Notes under the pieces: model-generated
The model's database searches: none
The model's input: the letters and a program-made list of their open reading frames with translations, nothing else
Told to the model about the DNA's origin: nothing
Assembly: GCA_018842655.1 (NCBI GenBank)
Contig: JAGTWN010000010.1
Location: 1-64,000 of the forward strand
From: Candidatus Pantoea haifensis
GTDB lineage: Bacteria; Pseudomonadota; Gammaproteobacteria; Enterobacterales; Enterobacteriaceae
Length of the DNA stretch: 64,000 nucleotides
Reading direction: 5' to 3'
Position numbers and translations under genes: made by a program
Part shown: positions 38,616 to 48,415 of the stretch, piece by piece
Layout of the letters: each line of letters begins with the position of its first letter
How positions within the stretch are numbered: position 1 is the stretch's first letter

Positions 38616-38703
38616 AAGAACTTTCCTGTGCTTTGCAGAAAATAAAGCGGCACACTATAGACACACGGGAACCTTGTTGGTAGTAGTTACCGTTTGGTAA
38701 CCA

Positions 38704-39109
38704 TTGAATAAGCAGGATGTTATGCCAGCATGGGTTGATGGAAAACTCTGTTTTTTTGCCGATTCGCCACCGCGTCGATTACTTGAACTTTTCTCCGTTA
38801 AATGGAGCACTATGGTATTGCACGCGCTTTACCACTGGCCGGAAAACCGGGCGCGCACGGGTGAGCTTCAGCGCAGTTTGCAAGGCATCTCAAAAAGATG
38901 CTCATCCAGACGCTGCGTGAACTGGAGCAACGTGGCCTGGTTTCACGCCAGGTTTACGAAGTGATCCCCCAAAAGTGGACTATTCGTTAACGCCACTGGG
39001 CAAAACGTTCGCTGAGCCTGTGGAGCAGATGTATCGGTGGGGACTGGAAAACCAGGCGGCTCTGGATGCGATGGAAGCGAATCAGCGCGTTCTGGATCCT
39101 GGCGCGTGA
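38704..39109 (+). pseudogene. HxlR-family transcriptional regulator, two frameshifts
   Basis: The first block starts MNKQDVMPAWVDGKLCFFAD and has the winged-helix start (LLELFSVKWSTMVLHALYHW, RTGELQRSLQGISK). After an A5 run at about 38893 the frame changes to KMLIQTLRELEQRGLVSRQV. After the C5 run at about 38970 it changes again to PPKVDYSLTPLGKTFAEPVE and ends at 39109. The result is a 134-residue HxlR/YodB-type protein. Such regulators often sense quinones or aldehydes and control a divergent oxidoreductase, here the alcohol dehydrogenase 88 bases away. Confidence 0.85.
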
Positions 39110-39335
39110 TTATCGGATAAAGCTATTTTAATCAAGTTATTAGTAGCTTTTAAAAATTTTAACAGCGCGTTTAAACATTAAAAAATTATTGATTTTCGAT
39201 AATTTTAATTGTCTTATTATCGCTTCTCAATAATAATCGCTTTACTGGCACGCTGTTGATCATGCTGAATATTCTAACCGTAGTCGGTGTAAACCCTGAT
39301 AAGTGACCATATGTAACCAAAAGGTGCAGGAAGCG

Positions 39336-39866
39336 ATGAACAGAGTAAAAGTGGCATTTTGGTGTCGCATCATGGAAGTGACATTACTGACATGCCTCAT
39401 TTTCACTCCCTTTTAGGGCAAGTAATTTTTGGTTATCTCGTGGAGTGCCCACTGGAGGAACAATTGAAGTTGCTATCGGCACCATAACCTATGAATGTGA
39501 TTCTTTTAATCTGTGCACCACAAATAATATCGTGCCGTTTATCACTTATCTTTGCGGTGACCTGATTATTTGTTTAATCCTTTGGCAACTCTATAAAATA
39601 TTCAATAACATCAGACATAAAAATATATTCAGCCCACAAATTTTAAAGCACATCTACTGTGCGGGTTATTTTTTAATTCTGCTTTCTGTCTATTACATTA
39701 TAACGGACATTCTAATTTATCTTCTGCAAGCGCCGGGGGAAATATCGAGTATGAATTTGAATTTGGCCATTTGTTCTACCTGCCAGTAGGAATAGGATTG
39801 ATCATATTAGGATACATATTAAAACTGGCCGTCGAAATGAAAAAAGAACAAGACCTGGTAATTTAA
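39336..39866 (+). pseudogene. DUF2975 membrane protein, two frameshifts
   Basis: Reconstructed start MNRVKVAFWCRIMEVTLLTC in one frame, then a shift at the T4 run near 39410 to ASNFWLSRGVPTGGTIEVAI, then a second shift near 39775 to FYLPVGIGLIILGYILKLAV and the stop at 39866. About 177 residues with four membrane helices, the DUF2975 layout. It is directly followed (one base) by a small XRE regulator, the usual DUF2975/YozG-like pair. The biochemical role is unknown. Confidence 0.75.
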
Positions 39867-39867
39867 C

Positions 39868-40074
39868 ATGGCAATCATCGTAGAGCTCGATTTAATTTTA
39901 AAATCTAAAAAAATGACAGCAAAGGAGTTAGCTAAAGCGATAGACATCACTGAAGCAAACTTATCAATACTGAAAAGTGGAAAAGCAAAGGCAATTCGCT
40001 TCTCCACTTTAGAAGCAATATGCCAGGTGCTGGACTGTCAGCCAGGGGATATTTTAAAATTCACTCAGGAATAG
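39868..40074 (+). CDS. Small XRE-family regulator of the DUF2975 pair
   Basis: A 68-residue helix-turn-helix protein: MAIIVELDLILKSKKMTAKE, then LAKAIDITEANLSILKSGKA and LEAICQVLDCQPGDILKF, the Cro/YozG type. It begins one base after the DUF2975 stop, so the two are co-transcribed and probably coupled. It likely represses its own operon in response to the membrane partner. The frame is intact. Confidence 0.88.
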   Translation: MAIIVELDLILKSKKMTAKELAKAIDITEANLSILKSGKAKAIRFSTLEAICQVLDCQPGDILKFTQE

Positions 40075-40212
40075 TGCTTCCCTATGGGTTGCGCGCTAAA
40101 TCCCCCACTAACTCTTTATCACAGTAGCAAAAATAGTCTTTATTACTGAGCCAGTATAATAATGGCTCACTGCATTACCTTTCTGCTTTACAAAAGTATC
40201 AATGGAGTGATT

Positions 40213-41580
40213 ATGAAAAAAACGCTATATAAAATAACCATTATTTCTTTAATGCTATTTCTCCTTTCCTGCAAAACGCAGGATGAAGTAACATCAATCA
40301 ATGAGAAATATGCTCAGTCAATTTTCGAATCGGCGCAAAACGCCTGGCCACAACTTAACAAAGCCTGGGAAAACAATCTTTATCAGCAACTACGACTTAT
40401 TGTTGCTGATAAAGAAAATGCCTGGGCGATAGATGATTCCAGCATAGTAAAAATTCCTTATGAAGAGATCACTAAGCGCAATCTGCCTGTTGAATATTTT
40501 CACTATCAACAAATAGAGTGGTCAGATAAGCGCCCAACGCTTTATATGAGTTTGGGGAGGCTCTGCCTGCAGCGGAAAAAGCGCGGTTTCAGGCGGGTGG
40601 CGTACCCGAAATTTTCTATGGTGCTGTCCATGAAGCCTTTCATATTTTTGTTCATGAAGAATGGAAGTTACCCGCAACAACGGATAATTCTCGAGCAACG
40701 GTCTATCCCGCCTCGTTTACACCACGATTCTATCGAAACAGTATTATTCGGGCCTTATCTTCTACCATTCAAGGTGACAGTAATGGTCTCGGTCACGCAC
40801 GATATTGGTTTGAACGGTGGAAAAAGAGTACTCAAATGAGACAAGCCGCATCAACGCAACCGATGTTATTGAAGGGAGTGCGAAGTATATCGAAGCGATT
40901 TCGGAAATTTGCGCGCAAGGCATATATTTTGATTCGCAACAATACCACCACGCGTTCCGAAAAAATTAAAAGAGGAGGCAAGCTTTATAGATGCAACTGT
41001 AGATGGCGAAAGTTATACCATTGGTATGCTGGCGGGTTATCTGCTGGACCAAAAAAACAAAGAGTGGAAATCATTACTTGAACAAGGCATAACACCGCTT
41101 GACATGTTACTCAGTGACGTCCCTGCTGTTTATCAAACCGCTGATGAAACATCGAAACAGATTATAAAGGAGAAAGTTAACAAGGAGAATGCATTACTGG
41201 CCCCTGTAATTGAACGCTTTATAAAAGACTATCACACCGCAGGAATAACGAAAATTTTTATAGATGACTCGAATATCGGCAGCTTCAGGATGGAGCAAGG
41301 GGTTTATCGTACAGATAAAATTCCCCATGATCTTTTAGTTGGTTTTTATCTTCATAAAAGCTGGTCAGGAAATAGCATTGAATTTAATAACATTGTTGCC
41401 ATAGCTATTGAGGCATCGCCGCTGTATGGTAACAGGGGTGGTTATTTGATACTTTATCCAGGCGAACCACCTGAAAATAATAACGGACGTCTTATTTTAA
41501 AAACACCTGCTATCTCTCTTAATATTCCGTACCCTGCTAATCCCGACGCAACAGGCTTAATTAACATTAATCCTTTATAA
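40213..41580 (+). pseudogene. Putative lipoprotein zinc metallopeptidase (HEXXH), three frameshifts
   Basis: The start at 40213 (GGAG five bases ahead) gives MKKTLYKITIISLMLFLLSC, a lipoprotein signal with Cys20. The frame is lost at the G4 run near 40557; the next frame contains VHEAFHIFVHEEW, a perfect HEXXH zinc motif. A second shift near the A5 run at 40823 leads to VIEGSAKYIEAISE, which could supply the third Glu ligand of a gluzincin. A third shift at the A6 run near 40957 leads to the long C-terminal part ending ISLNIPYPANPDATGLININ. Total about 455 residues. I do not recognise the family; the metallopeptidase role is inferred from the motif. Confidence 0.68.
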
Positions 41581-41637
41581 GATTTTTAAAAAAGATATTG
41601 CACAGAGCTGACTAAGCCACGCTTGATTTAGGGTATT

Positions 41638-41672
41638 AAAAAATCCGTAATCCGGCGTGATTACGGATTTTT
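41638..41672. terminator. Bidirectional terminator
   Basis: AAAAAATCCGTAATC pairs with GATTACGGATTTTT around a short loop, between the convergent lipoprotein and ybiV genes. T tracts exist on both strands. Confidence 0.85.
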
Positions 41673-41758
41673 GATCCTACAGCAACCGATTAATTAAACG
41701 CCTTGTTTTACTGTAGGATAAAATCCTTTCGTTGACAGACAATCAATGACCTGTCTCG

Positions 41759-42589
41759 TTAATCAAAGGGAAACTCACGCGCCAGCACACGTGAAATCAC
41801 ATTCAGCGCACCTTCATCGTTATTACTTTCCGTTTTATAACGCGCAACGGCACTCACTGGCGCAGCAGCATTAGCCATAGCAAAGCTGAAACAGGCCTGG
41901 CGTAACATTTCTATATCATTTGCGCTGTCGCCAATAGCTAAGACCTCACAATCGCCAATGCCCCATTTTTCTTGCAGCATAGCAATGCCGTGTGCTTTAT
42001 GACATCCAGGAATGATCAGATCGATAAAGCCAAATCCACTGGATACAGGATGCATAATGTTTTCAATTTCACCCAACTGGCTATGCAAGCGTTCCATAAG
42101 TTCATCCACACCTTCATGTGCAAGGTTCAGGGAGAATTTGAAAATGGTGTCGTCAATATCGTAAAGGTTGTCGCGTTTTTCCAGTCGGTAATAGTGATTA
42201 GTCAGCATCGCAATCACCTCTTCTGGTACAGATGAATGTACATAGGCGCTGTTTCTGCCGCAAACGACCGTGCTGATACCAGGTTCTTGCGCCAGAATAT
42301 CCAGAACCTGATGCACTTTCTCTTTAGCCAGTTCGCCACAGAAGAGCGTTTCGTTGCAGTCAGAGACCCAGGCACCGTTTTCAGCAACGAACGCGATCTC
42401 ATTTTTTATGTCGGGAAAGTAGCGTTGTAACTGATAAAACTGATTACCGCTGGCCACCACAAACCGGATACCTTTTTCTTTTAATAGCGCGTACTGACGT
42501 GAAAATCGTTGGGCGTTGTACTGCTTGTTCTCATCTAAAAAGGTGCCATCCATATCCACCGCAATCATCTTTACCGCCATTTTTTTCAC
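41759..42589 (-). CDS. ybiV: Cof-type HAD sugar phosphatase, YbiV/SupH
   Basis: A 276-residue HAD hydrolase: motif I IAVDMDGTFLDEN with the Asp nucleophile, motif II FVVASGNQFYQL, Lys in GCHKAHGIAMLQE and motif IV IGDSANDIEMLRQA. SSGFGFIDLIIPGCHKA is shared with E. coli YbiV, a sugar phosphatase (ribose, fructose and glucose phosphates). It is followed divergently by a ybiU homologue, and ybiU-ybiV neighbourhood is also seen in E. coli. The frame is intact. Confidence 0.93.
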   Translation of the reverse strand: MKKMAVKMIAVDMDGTFLDENKQYNAQRFSRQYALLKEKGIRFVVASGNQFYQLQRYFPDIKNEIAFVAENGAWVSDCNETLFCGELAKEKVHQVLDILAQEPGISTVVCGRNSAYVHSSVPEEVIAMLTNHYYRLEKRDNLYDIDDTIFKFSLNLAHEGVDELMERLHSQLGEIENIMHPVSSGFGFIDLIIPGCHKAHGIAMLQEKWGIGDCEVLAIGDSANDIEMLRQACFSFAMANAAAPVSAVARYKTESNNDEGALNVISRVLAREFPFD

Positions 42590-42833
42590 CTTTTGCTAAT
42601 GCCGCATTTTCCCTTCGGCTTGTTAATTTGATCCTTAAAGCTTAATCGCTGTGTGGATTATTGAGAATCCAAATCGTGACTTTGTTGAGTGGTTTCGGAG
42701 CCTTCCTGACTCAGGCATGTGTTTCAGCGCACACTTTTTCTTGTTGCGGTGTTATGAATTTACGCGCACTATCTACGAATGAAAGATAAAAACTTACGCT
42801 CGTAACCCACAACAAACGTCAGCGGAGTGTTCT

Positions 42834-44095
42834 ATGACAGTAAAAACACAATCTACACCGGTGCCTGAAGATGTCTCTTTCGCCATTCGTGAGTTAAAAA
42901 AGCAATTACGCGCCCAGACTGGCGATGTTGATGCGCTTTTTTCGCAAATTTCATCAAAAATTGAGCAGCGTATCGCTGAGGCGAAAGCGGACGAGCGTCG
43001 TACCGGCAGTGCCTGGCCCATTGTTCCAGTGCAGGATATCGTAAACGGTAAAGTTTCGGATGAAACCCGCGCATTGATAAAGCGACGCGGCTGCGTAGTG
43101 ATAAAGCAGCACTTCTCCCGCGATCAGGCGTTGGCCTGGGATCAGTCAATGCTCGACTATTTAGATGCCAATCATTTTGATCAGCAATATCGCGGCCCTG
43201 GCGATAATTTCTTTGGCAGCCTTGAAGCGTCGCGGCCAGAAATTTATCCCATATACTGGTCACACGCACAAATGCAGGCGCGGCAAAGTGATGAGATGAT
43301 GCAGGTCCAGTCCTTTCTTAATCGCTTATGGAAATTTGAATCACAAGGCCAACGCTGGTTTGATCCTGATGTCAGCGTTATTTATCCCGATCGCATTCGT
43401 CGTCGCTTACCGGGTACAACATCAAAAGGATTAGGCGCGCACACTGATTCAGGTGCACTGGAACGCTGGTTATTGCCCGCTTATCAAAACGTTTTCAGAG
43501 AGCTTTTCAACGGAAATATTGATGCCTGGGATCCGTGGGATGCGGCGCACCGCACTGAAGTGCATGAATATGACGTGCCCAATACCACCAAGTGCTCGGT
43601 ATTCCGTACTTTTCAGGGATGGACGGCGCTGTCCGATATGATCCCAGACCAGGGGTTATTACATGTGGTTCCAGTGCCGGAAGCGATGGCCTATATACTG
43701 TTGCGCCCGCTGTTATCCGATGTTCCCGACGATGAGCTTTGTGGGGTCGCTCCTGGTCGTGTGTTGCCTGTCAATGAAAAGTGGCATCCGCATTTGATCA
43801 AAGGGTTAAGTTCTGTTCCGGCCCTGGAAGCAGGTGATTCGGTATGGTGGCACTGCGATGTGATTCACTCTGTCGCGCCAGTAGAAAACCAGCAAGGCTG
43901 GGGCAATGTGATGTATATTCCCGCCGCACCTCTGTGCGAAAAAATCTGGCTTATGCCCATTCCGTTGCCCAGGCACTCAGGCAAGGGCATTCGCCCGGTG
44001 ATTTCCCAGCGGAAAATTACGAAACCGAATGGATGGATCGCTTCACGCTGGCTGATTTAAACCATAACGGTAAACGTGCGCTGGGCCTGGTATGA
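42834..44095 (+). pseudogene. ybiU: DUF1479 protein YbiU, probable Fe(II)/2-oxoglutarate-type oxygenase fold, one frameshift
   Basis: The main block has RRGCVVIKQHFSRDQALAWD and GLGAHTDSGALERW (HxD metal motif), TFQGWTALSDMIPDQGLLHV and HCDVIHSVAPV (distal His). At the A6 run near 43938 the frame changes to NLAYAHSVAQALRQGHSPGD, then ETEWMDRFTLADLNHNGKRA, ending at 44095. About 419 residues, like E. coli YbiU (421). Activity is not established; the metal-binding triad suggests an oxygenase. Without correction a different 408-residue end is produced. Confidence 0.88.
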
Positions 44096-44101
44096 GGTTT
44101 A

Positions 44102-44124
44102 ACCGCATCGTCTGACGATGCGGT
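44102..44124 (+). terminator. Terminator after ybiU
   Basis: ACCGCATCG and CGATGCGGT form a 9-bp stem followed by CATTTCC, six bases after the stop. Confidence 0.7.
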
Positions 44125-44180
44125 CATTTCCTCGCTAACTCTGCTAAACTGCGACGATAACTTCTCTGGCAAACTGATAT

Positions 44181-44936
44181 ATGAACACACGCCATCAGCA
44201 GATTATTCAATTGGTTAACACACGCGGCAGCATCGCTGTTAGCGAACTTGCACAGTTGACAGGCGTCTCTGAAGTCACAGTACGTCAGGATCTTACTCAG
44301 CTGGAACGCGATCATTTCCTTCGACGTGTCCACGGTGCGGCACTGGCGCTGGATAGCGACGATGTCGGCACGCGCATGAATACGCGTTACAGCGTCAAGC
44401 AAGCACTTGCTAACCATGCCGCCAGCCTGGTCAACGATGGTGAATCTGTGTTTATCGAAGGTGGCAGCACCAATGCTTTACTGGCTCGCGCATTAGCCGA
44501 TCGCCGCGAGTTAACGCTGATTACGGTCAGCCATTACATTGCCCATTTATTAAGACAAGCGGCTTGCGAAGTGATTGTGTTAGGCGGCATGTTTCAAAAA
44601 AGTAGCGAGTCGATGGTCGGCCCATTGACCCGTTACTGTATTCAACAGGTCCACTTTCATAAAGCTTTTGTCGGCGTTGATGGCTGGCATCCCGCTACCG
44701 GCTTTACGGGCCGCAACATGTTGCGTTGCGATGTCGTTGATGCAGTTTTAGCAAAAGCTTCTGACACCTATGTACTCACGGACTCATCAAAATTCGGTCA
44801 AATCCATCCTTTTCCTTTGTCACCTGGGCACCAGACACGTCATGTCATTACTGACAATGCGCTCAATCCTGACTGTTTGCTACAGCTTCAGGAACAAGGT
44901 ATAGCGGTGACACAGGTGAGTGTTCCGCATACATAG
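44181..44936 (+). CDS. yciT: DeoR-family regulator YciT
   Basis: A 251-residue protein with a DeoR helix-turn-helix (RGSIAVSELAQLTGVSEVTV, then RQDLTQLERDHFLRRVHGAA) and a sugar-phosphate-sensing domain with IEGGSTNALLARALADRREL, MVGPLTRYCIQQVHFHKAFV and FVGVDGWHPATGFTGRNMLR. The pattern follows E. coli YciT closely. YciT is described as an osmotic-stress-related DeoR regulator; the direct ligand is unknown. The frame is intact and the gene is single. Confidence 0.9.
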   Translation: MNTRHQQIIQLVNTRGSIAVSELAQLTGVSEVTVRQDLTQLERDHFLRRVHGAALALDSDDVGTRMNTRYSVKQALANHAASLVNDGESVFIEGGSTNALLARALADRRELTLITVSHYIAHLLRQAACEVIVLGGMFQKSSESMVGPLTRYCIQQVHFHKAFVGVDGWHPATGFTGRNMLRCDVVDAVLAKASDTYVLTDSSKFGQIHPFPLSPGHQTRHVITDNALNPDCLLQLQEQGIAVTQVSVPHT

Positions 44937-44951
44937 CGGCCTCAGCAGCGT

Positions 44952-46212
44952 TTATTTTACGATGGGAAGATCTGAAAAGCGCGTGGTATAAGCAGGTGAC
45001 AGCATTTCGCGCTTCATTCCCCATGTCTTTTGTATGCCTTGTCCGGCAAACCAGACCTTTCCTTTTCCTGATGTGTTGATTTTATCAATGACCCCCATCA
45101 AGGCAGCACTGTTGGCTTGTGGCTGGAAGTCATCAAACAGATTCAGCTGCGCCACGCCCTGACTAAAAAGTCACTCAGGATGACCCCGGCTTTCATATAG
45201 CGATGCCCTTCTTTCCACATTGAATCAAGGGCGCGTACAGCTTCACGAATAATATCGCGCGTATCATTTGACGGAATCGACAGCCTGCTGCTTATCTGAT
45301 TATTGTAAAACACTGCATTATCCGCATGGGGACTGGTACGGATAAACACGCTGATCAGGCGGCAATGCTGCTTTTCCTGCCGAAGCCTTTCAGCTGCCCG
45401 CTCTGCATAGGTACAGACAGCCTGATGCATTTCCACATAGTCCGTGATGCGATGCCCAAAAGAGCGGCTGCAGATAATTTGTTGTTTAGCAGGCGCAAAC
45501 TCCTCAATTCCCAGACAAGGCTCGCCACGTAATTCACGCACCGTGCGTTCTAACACCACGTTAAAATGCTTTCTGATAATCCAGGTGCTCTGTTCAGCCA
45601 GGTCTTTAGCGGTAATAATACCCATCGCATTGAGCTTCTTGCTGATACGACGCCCCACGCCCCAGACCTCTTCAACCGGAACCAGCGCCATCAATTTTTT
45701 TGCCGTTCAACGTTAGAAAGATCGAGTACGCCCTCAGTCTTACTCCACTTTTTTGCCGCATAATTAGCCAGTTTGGCAAGGGTTTTAGTCTGTGCAATGC
45801 CCACACCAACTTTAAGATGTGTTTCTCGCCAGATACGATCCTGTATCTCATGGCCAAACGCCTCCAGCACCCGACAATTGCGTACCCCAGCCAGATTCAT
45901 AAACGCCTCATCTATAGAGTAGATTTCTACTGAAGGCGCTATTTCTTCAAGTATGCTCATTACTCTTGATGACATGTCAGCATAAAGCGTGTAGTTGGAA
46001 CTGAAAACGTGCACATTGTATTGTCGAATCTCATCACGCATTTTGAAATAGGGTGCCCCCATTTCAATTCCTGCGTTTTTAGCCTCGCGATTGCGAGCAA
46101 TGACACAGCCATCATTATTCGAGAGAACGACAACAGGTTTGCCTTTCAAGTCTGGGCGAAAAATGGTTTCGCATGCCGCATAAAAACTGTTTACATCCAC
46201 TAAGGCAAACAC
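44952..46212 (-). pseudogene. umuC: DNA polymerase V catalytic subunit UmuC, two frameshifts
   Basis: Block 1 (46212-45700) starts MFALVDVNSFYAACETIFRP at a GTG with AAGG ahead and includes VVVLSNNDGCVIARNREAKN and YSIDEAFMNLAG, the Y-family catalytic motifs. Block 2 (45694-45155) begins MALVPVEEVWGVGRRISKKL. Block 3 (to 44952) has VAQLNLFDDF, a beta-clamp motif. The breaks are an A7 run (45697-45703) and a T5 run at about 45160, each short by one base. Total about 420 residues. UmuC with UmuD' makes polymerase V for lesion bypass. umuD is not next to it but 6.5 kb away; a separate LexA box lies 158 bases upstream. Confidence 0.92.
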
Positions 46213-46246
46213 AATGACAGCCTTATCTTGTGCGCACGATTTATCG

Positions 46247-46357
46247 CTACACCCTTTTCATGCCACATCTTTCACCAAAGAGAAGCAGCAGGCCTGGCTG
46301 ACACAATAATTCGGCGGGAAGCTGAAGTTTAAACAGACTAAAAACGCGCAAAGACAC
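46247..46357 (-). CDS. Candidate small SOS-controlled peptide between the LexA box and umuC
   Basis: On the minus strand a GTG at 46357 (or TTG at 46351 after GAGGTGTC) opens a 34-36 codon frame: SLRVFSLFKLQLPAELLCQP, then GLLLLFGERCGMKRV. It lies 12 bases after the LexA box and 34 bases before the umuC start. It is moderately hydrophobic, with two Cys. It could be a real small SOS gene, the relic of a deleted gene (umuD or other), or chance. Confidence 0.3.
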   Translation of the reverse strand: MSLRVFSLFKLQLPAELLCQPGLLLLFGERCGMKRV

Positions 46358-46369
46358 CTCACAACATAA

Positions 46370-46385
46370 CTGTATATAAATACAG
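46370..46385. promoter_or_regulatory. LexA box upstream of umuC
   Basis: CTGTATATAAATACAG, a near-ideal CTGT-N8-ACAG box between umuC and bluF. It points to umuC on the minus strand; the bluF start is 210 bases away on the other side. Confidence 0.92.
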
Positions 46386-46594
46386 TAGATTCTGGTGGGT
46401 GGTTTGATCAAGCATCGCCATGCAGATTTAAGCGAAGCGACTGAGATTAAAAGGATTTTTGTTTTCTGTTACAGAGCTAAAGCCAAACGCCGTAACACGG
46501 CAAATTTTTACACATTTTAGAAACAAATCTGGACAACAGTGCCAGGGCTTCTGGTAATGTATGCCGCAAAATAGAAAAAAATTTGGAACTTTTT

Positions 46595-47806
46595 ATGTTG
46601 TCGACAATCATCTATCGCAGCCACCTTTGTGATGCAGTTCCAATAAAAGAACTGGAAGAGCTTGCAAAAAAAGCTAACAAAATCAATGAATCCTTCAAGG
46701 TAACAGGTATTCTGCTTTTTAACGGTACGCATTTCTTTCAGGTGCTTGAGGGCCCGAATGATGCCGTACTCGCTATTTACAAACGAATTTGTGAAGATTC
46801 CCGGCACCATAATATTGTTGAATTAATGCGCGATTATGCGCCATCGCGTCGCTTCGGTAATGCCGGAATGGAGCTTTTTGATCTAAGGGAACATGACAAA
46901 ACCACGGTCCTTCAGGCTGTGTTGGATAAAGGCACCTCAAAGTATCAGCTCACTTACGATGATCGTGCGCTTCAGTTCTTACGCACCTTCGTTGAAGCCA
47001 GAGAAAAGGAAAACTACTTTGAAATCCCTTCAACTGATTCGTGGGATTTCATTGTGGATGAAAATCCAGTGCTCACAGGCAATTCAACCCATTCGGGCGT
47101 TGAAAATTACCGTTTTGCCTTTCAACCTATTATCGACCCGCTTTCCCGTCGTATCGTTTCGCTTGAAGCCTTAATGCGCCATCCAGATGGCTCTTCACCT
47201 CGTGGCTATTTTGCTCAGGACACGTCGCGTGATATCTACGAAACCGATCTGAAATCCAAAAAGCTTGCCTTTGCTTTGGCTAAAAAACTGGGTATAGAAG
47301 GATTGACGCTGTCGATAAATCTGCTGCCTGGGTCACTGGTTATGGTGCCCGACGCTGTCGATTTCCTGCTGCGGGAAATTCATGAAAATGGCCTGGTGCC
47401 AGAGCAAATTGTTGTTGAAGTGACAGAGAATGAGGTTATTTCTCGCGTTGAAGCGTTTGATACCGCGATCAGGCAGCTGAAAGCCGCAGGTATTAGCCTT
47501 GCGATAGATGATTTTGGTGCAGGCTCTGCCGGGCTTTTGCTGCTGGCACGTATTCAACCCGATAAAATTAAAATTGATCGTGAGATCATCAGCGATGTGC
47601 ATAAGAGTGGCACGAAACAAGCTATTGTGCAGGCAATTATTAAATGCTGCTCTGCGCTTCAAATCTCAGTGACCGCTGCAGGCATAGAAAAAGCGTAAGA
47701 ATGGATGTGGCTGGAAGCGGCCGGGATTTATAATTTCCAGGGTTCACTGTTTGCAGCACCAAAACTCAATGGCATTCCTGCGGTTGCCTGGCCTGAGTTA
47801 AAGTAA
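46595..47806 (+). pseudogene. bluF: BLUF-EAL blue-light sensor, BluF/YcgF, interrupted by an in-frame stop
   Basis: Residues 1-95 form a BLUF flavin domain (MLSTIIYRSHLCDAVPIKEL, KVTGILLFNGTHFFQVLEGP). The C-terminal half is an EAL domain: RIVSLEALMRHPDG, LAIDDFGAG and PDKIKIDREII. In E. coli, BluF has a degenerate EAL and works by pulling BluR off DNA in blue light. The frame meets TAA at 47696 in ...GIEKA, then continues in the same frame as EWMWLEAAGIYNFQGSLFAA to a stop at 47804-47806. That is 403 codons in total, the normal length, so the TAA is a substitution (expected GAA) rather than an indel. Confidence 0.88.
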
Positions 47807-47844
47807 AAAATTGCAGCGGGCCAGGCCGTGCCGCATGGCCCTTG

Positions 47845-47872
47845 CAGGGGTGTCAATAACACCCCTGTTTCT
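47845..47872 (+). terminator. Terminator after bluF
   Basis: CAGGGGTGT pairs with ACACCCCTG across CAATA, followed by TTTCTG, 38 bases after the bluF end. Confidence 0.75.
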
Positions 47873-48415
47873 GTAAACGCTGCTCTGCCTTGATGAGCGA
47901 ATGTTCAGAAGCGCGAGCCATACTCACCGGTAATGCCCCGCTAAATGAAATGGTTTTTTCAAGCTTAATTGAAAGACAGAAGAGATTTCATTTATTACCG
48001 GAAAAATGAGGTTTAAAAGCAGGAGCGCAGATATAAATATGAAAAATTGCGTTAATATATTTAGCCGCTTCTTAAATTCATGGAAAAGTTATTTTATAAA
48101 AATTAATTTATTATTTTCTTACAAGGTTAATCATTAACGCTTTTTGTAAATTATTAACCGCTCAGATTCAACTCAAAATCTCCCCAAAGCCTTCCGGCAC
48201 TGCATTTACATCTCTTCGCTGCGCCCTGTTTGTTCTTATTAATAAATAATTCCGAACTAAAGATGTGTAATTTTAACGTTGCCGTGCAGCAAATTTTTAG
48301 CCAATCCATATGCTTCCACGCTTAGTTTGCTGATGGTCAATTAACCCTGATAGTTTTTCGTGCAACCTGATGTTTCTACTTCATTAATATTGCTGTAAAC
48401 GAAGCTGAGAAACGC
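47873..48415. other. AT-rich intergenic region before the porin gene
   Basis: About 540 bases, strongly AT-rich at 48000-48300, without a gene. It marks a sharp shift to the GC-richer sulfatase cluster that follows and probably holds its promoter. Confidence 0.45.
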
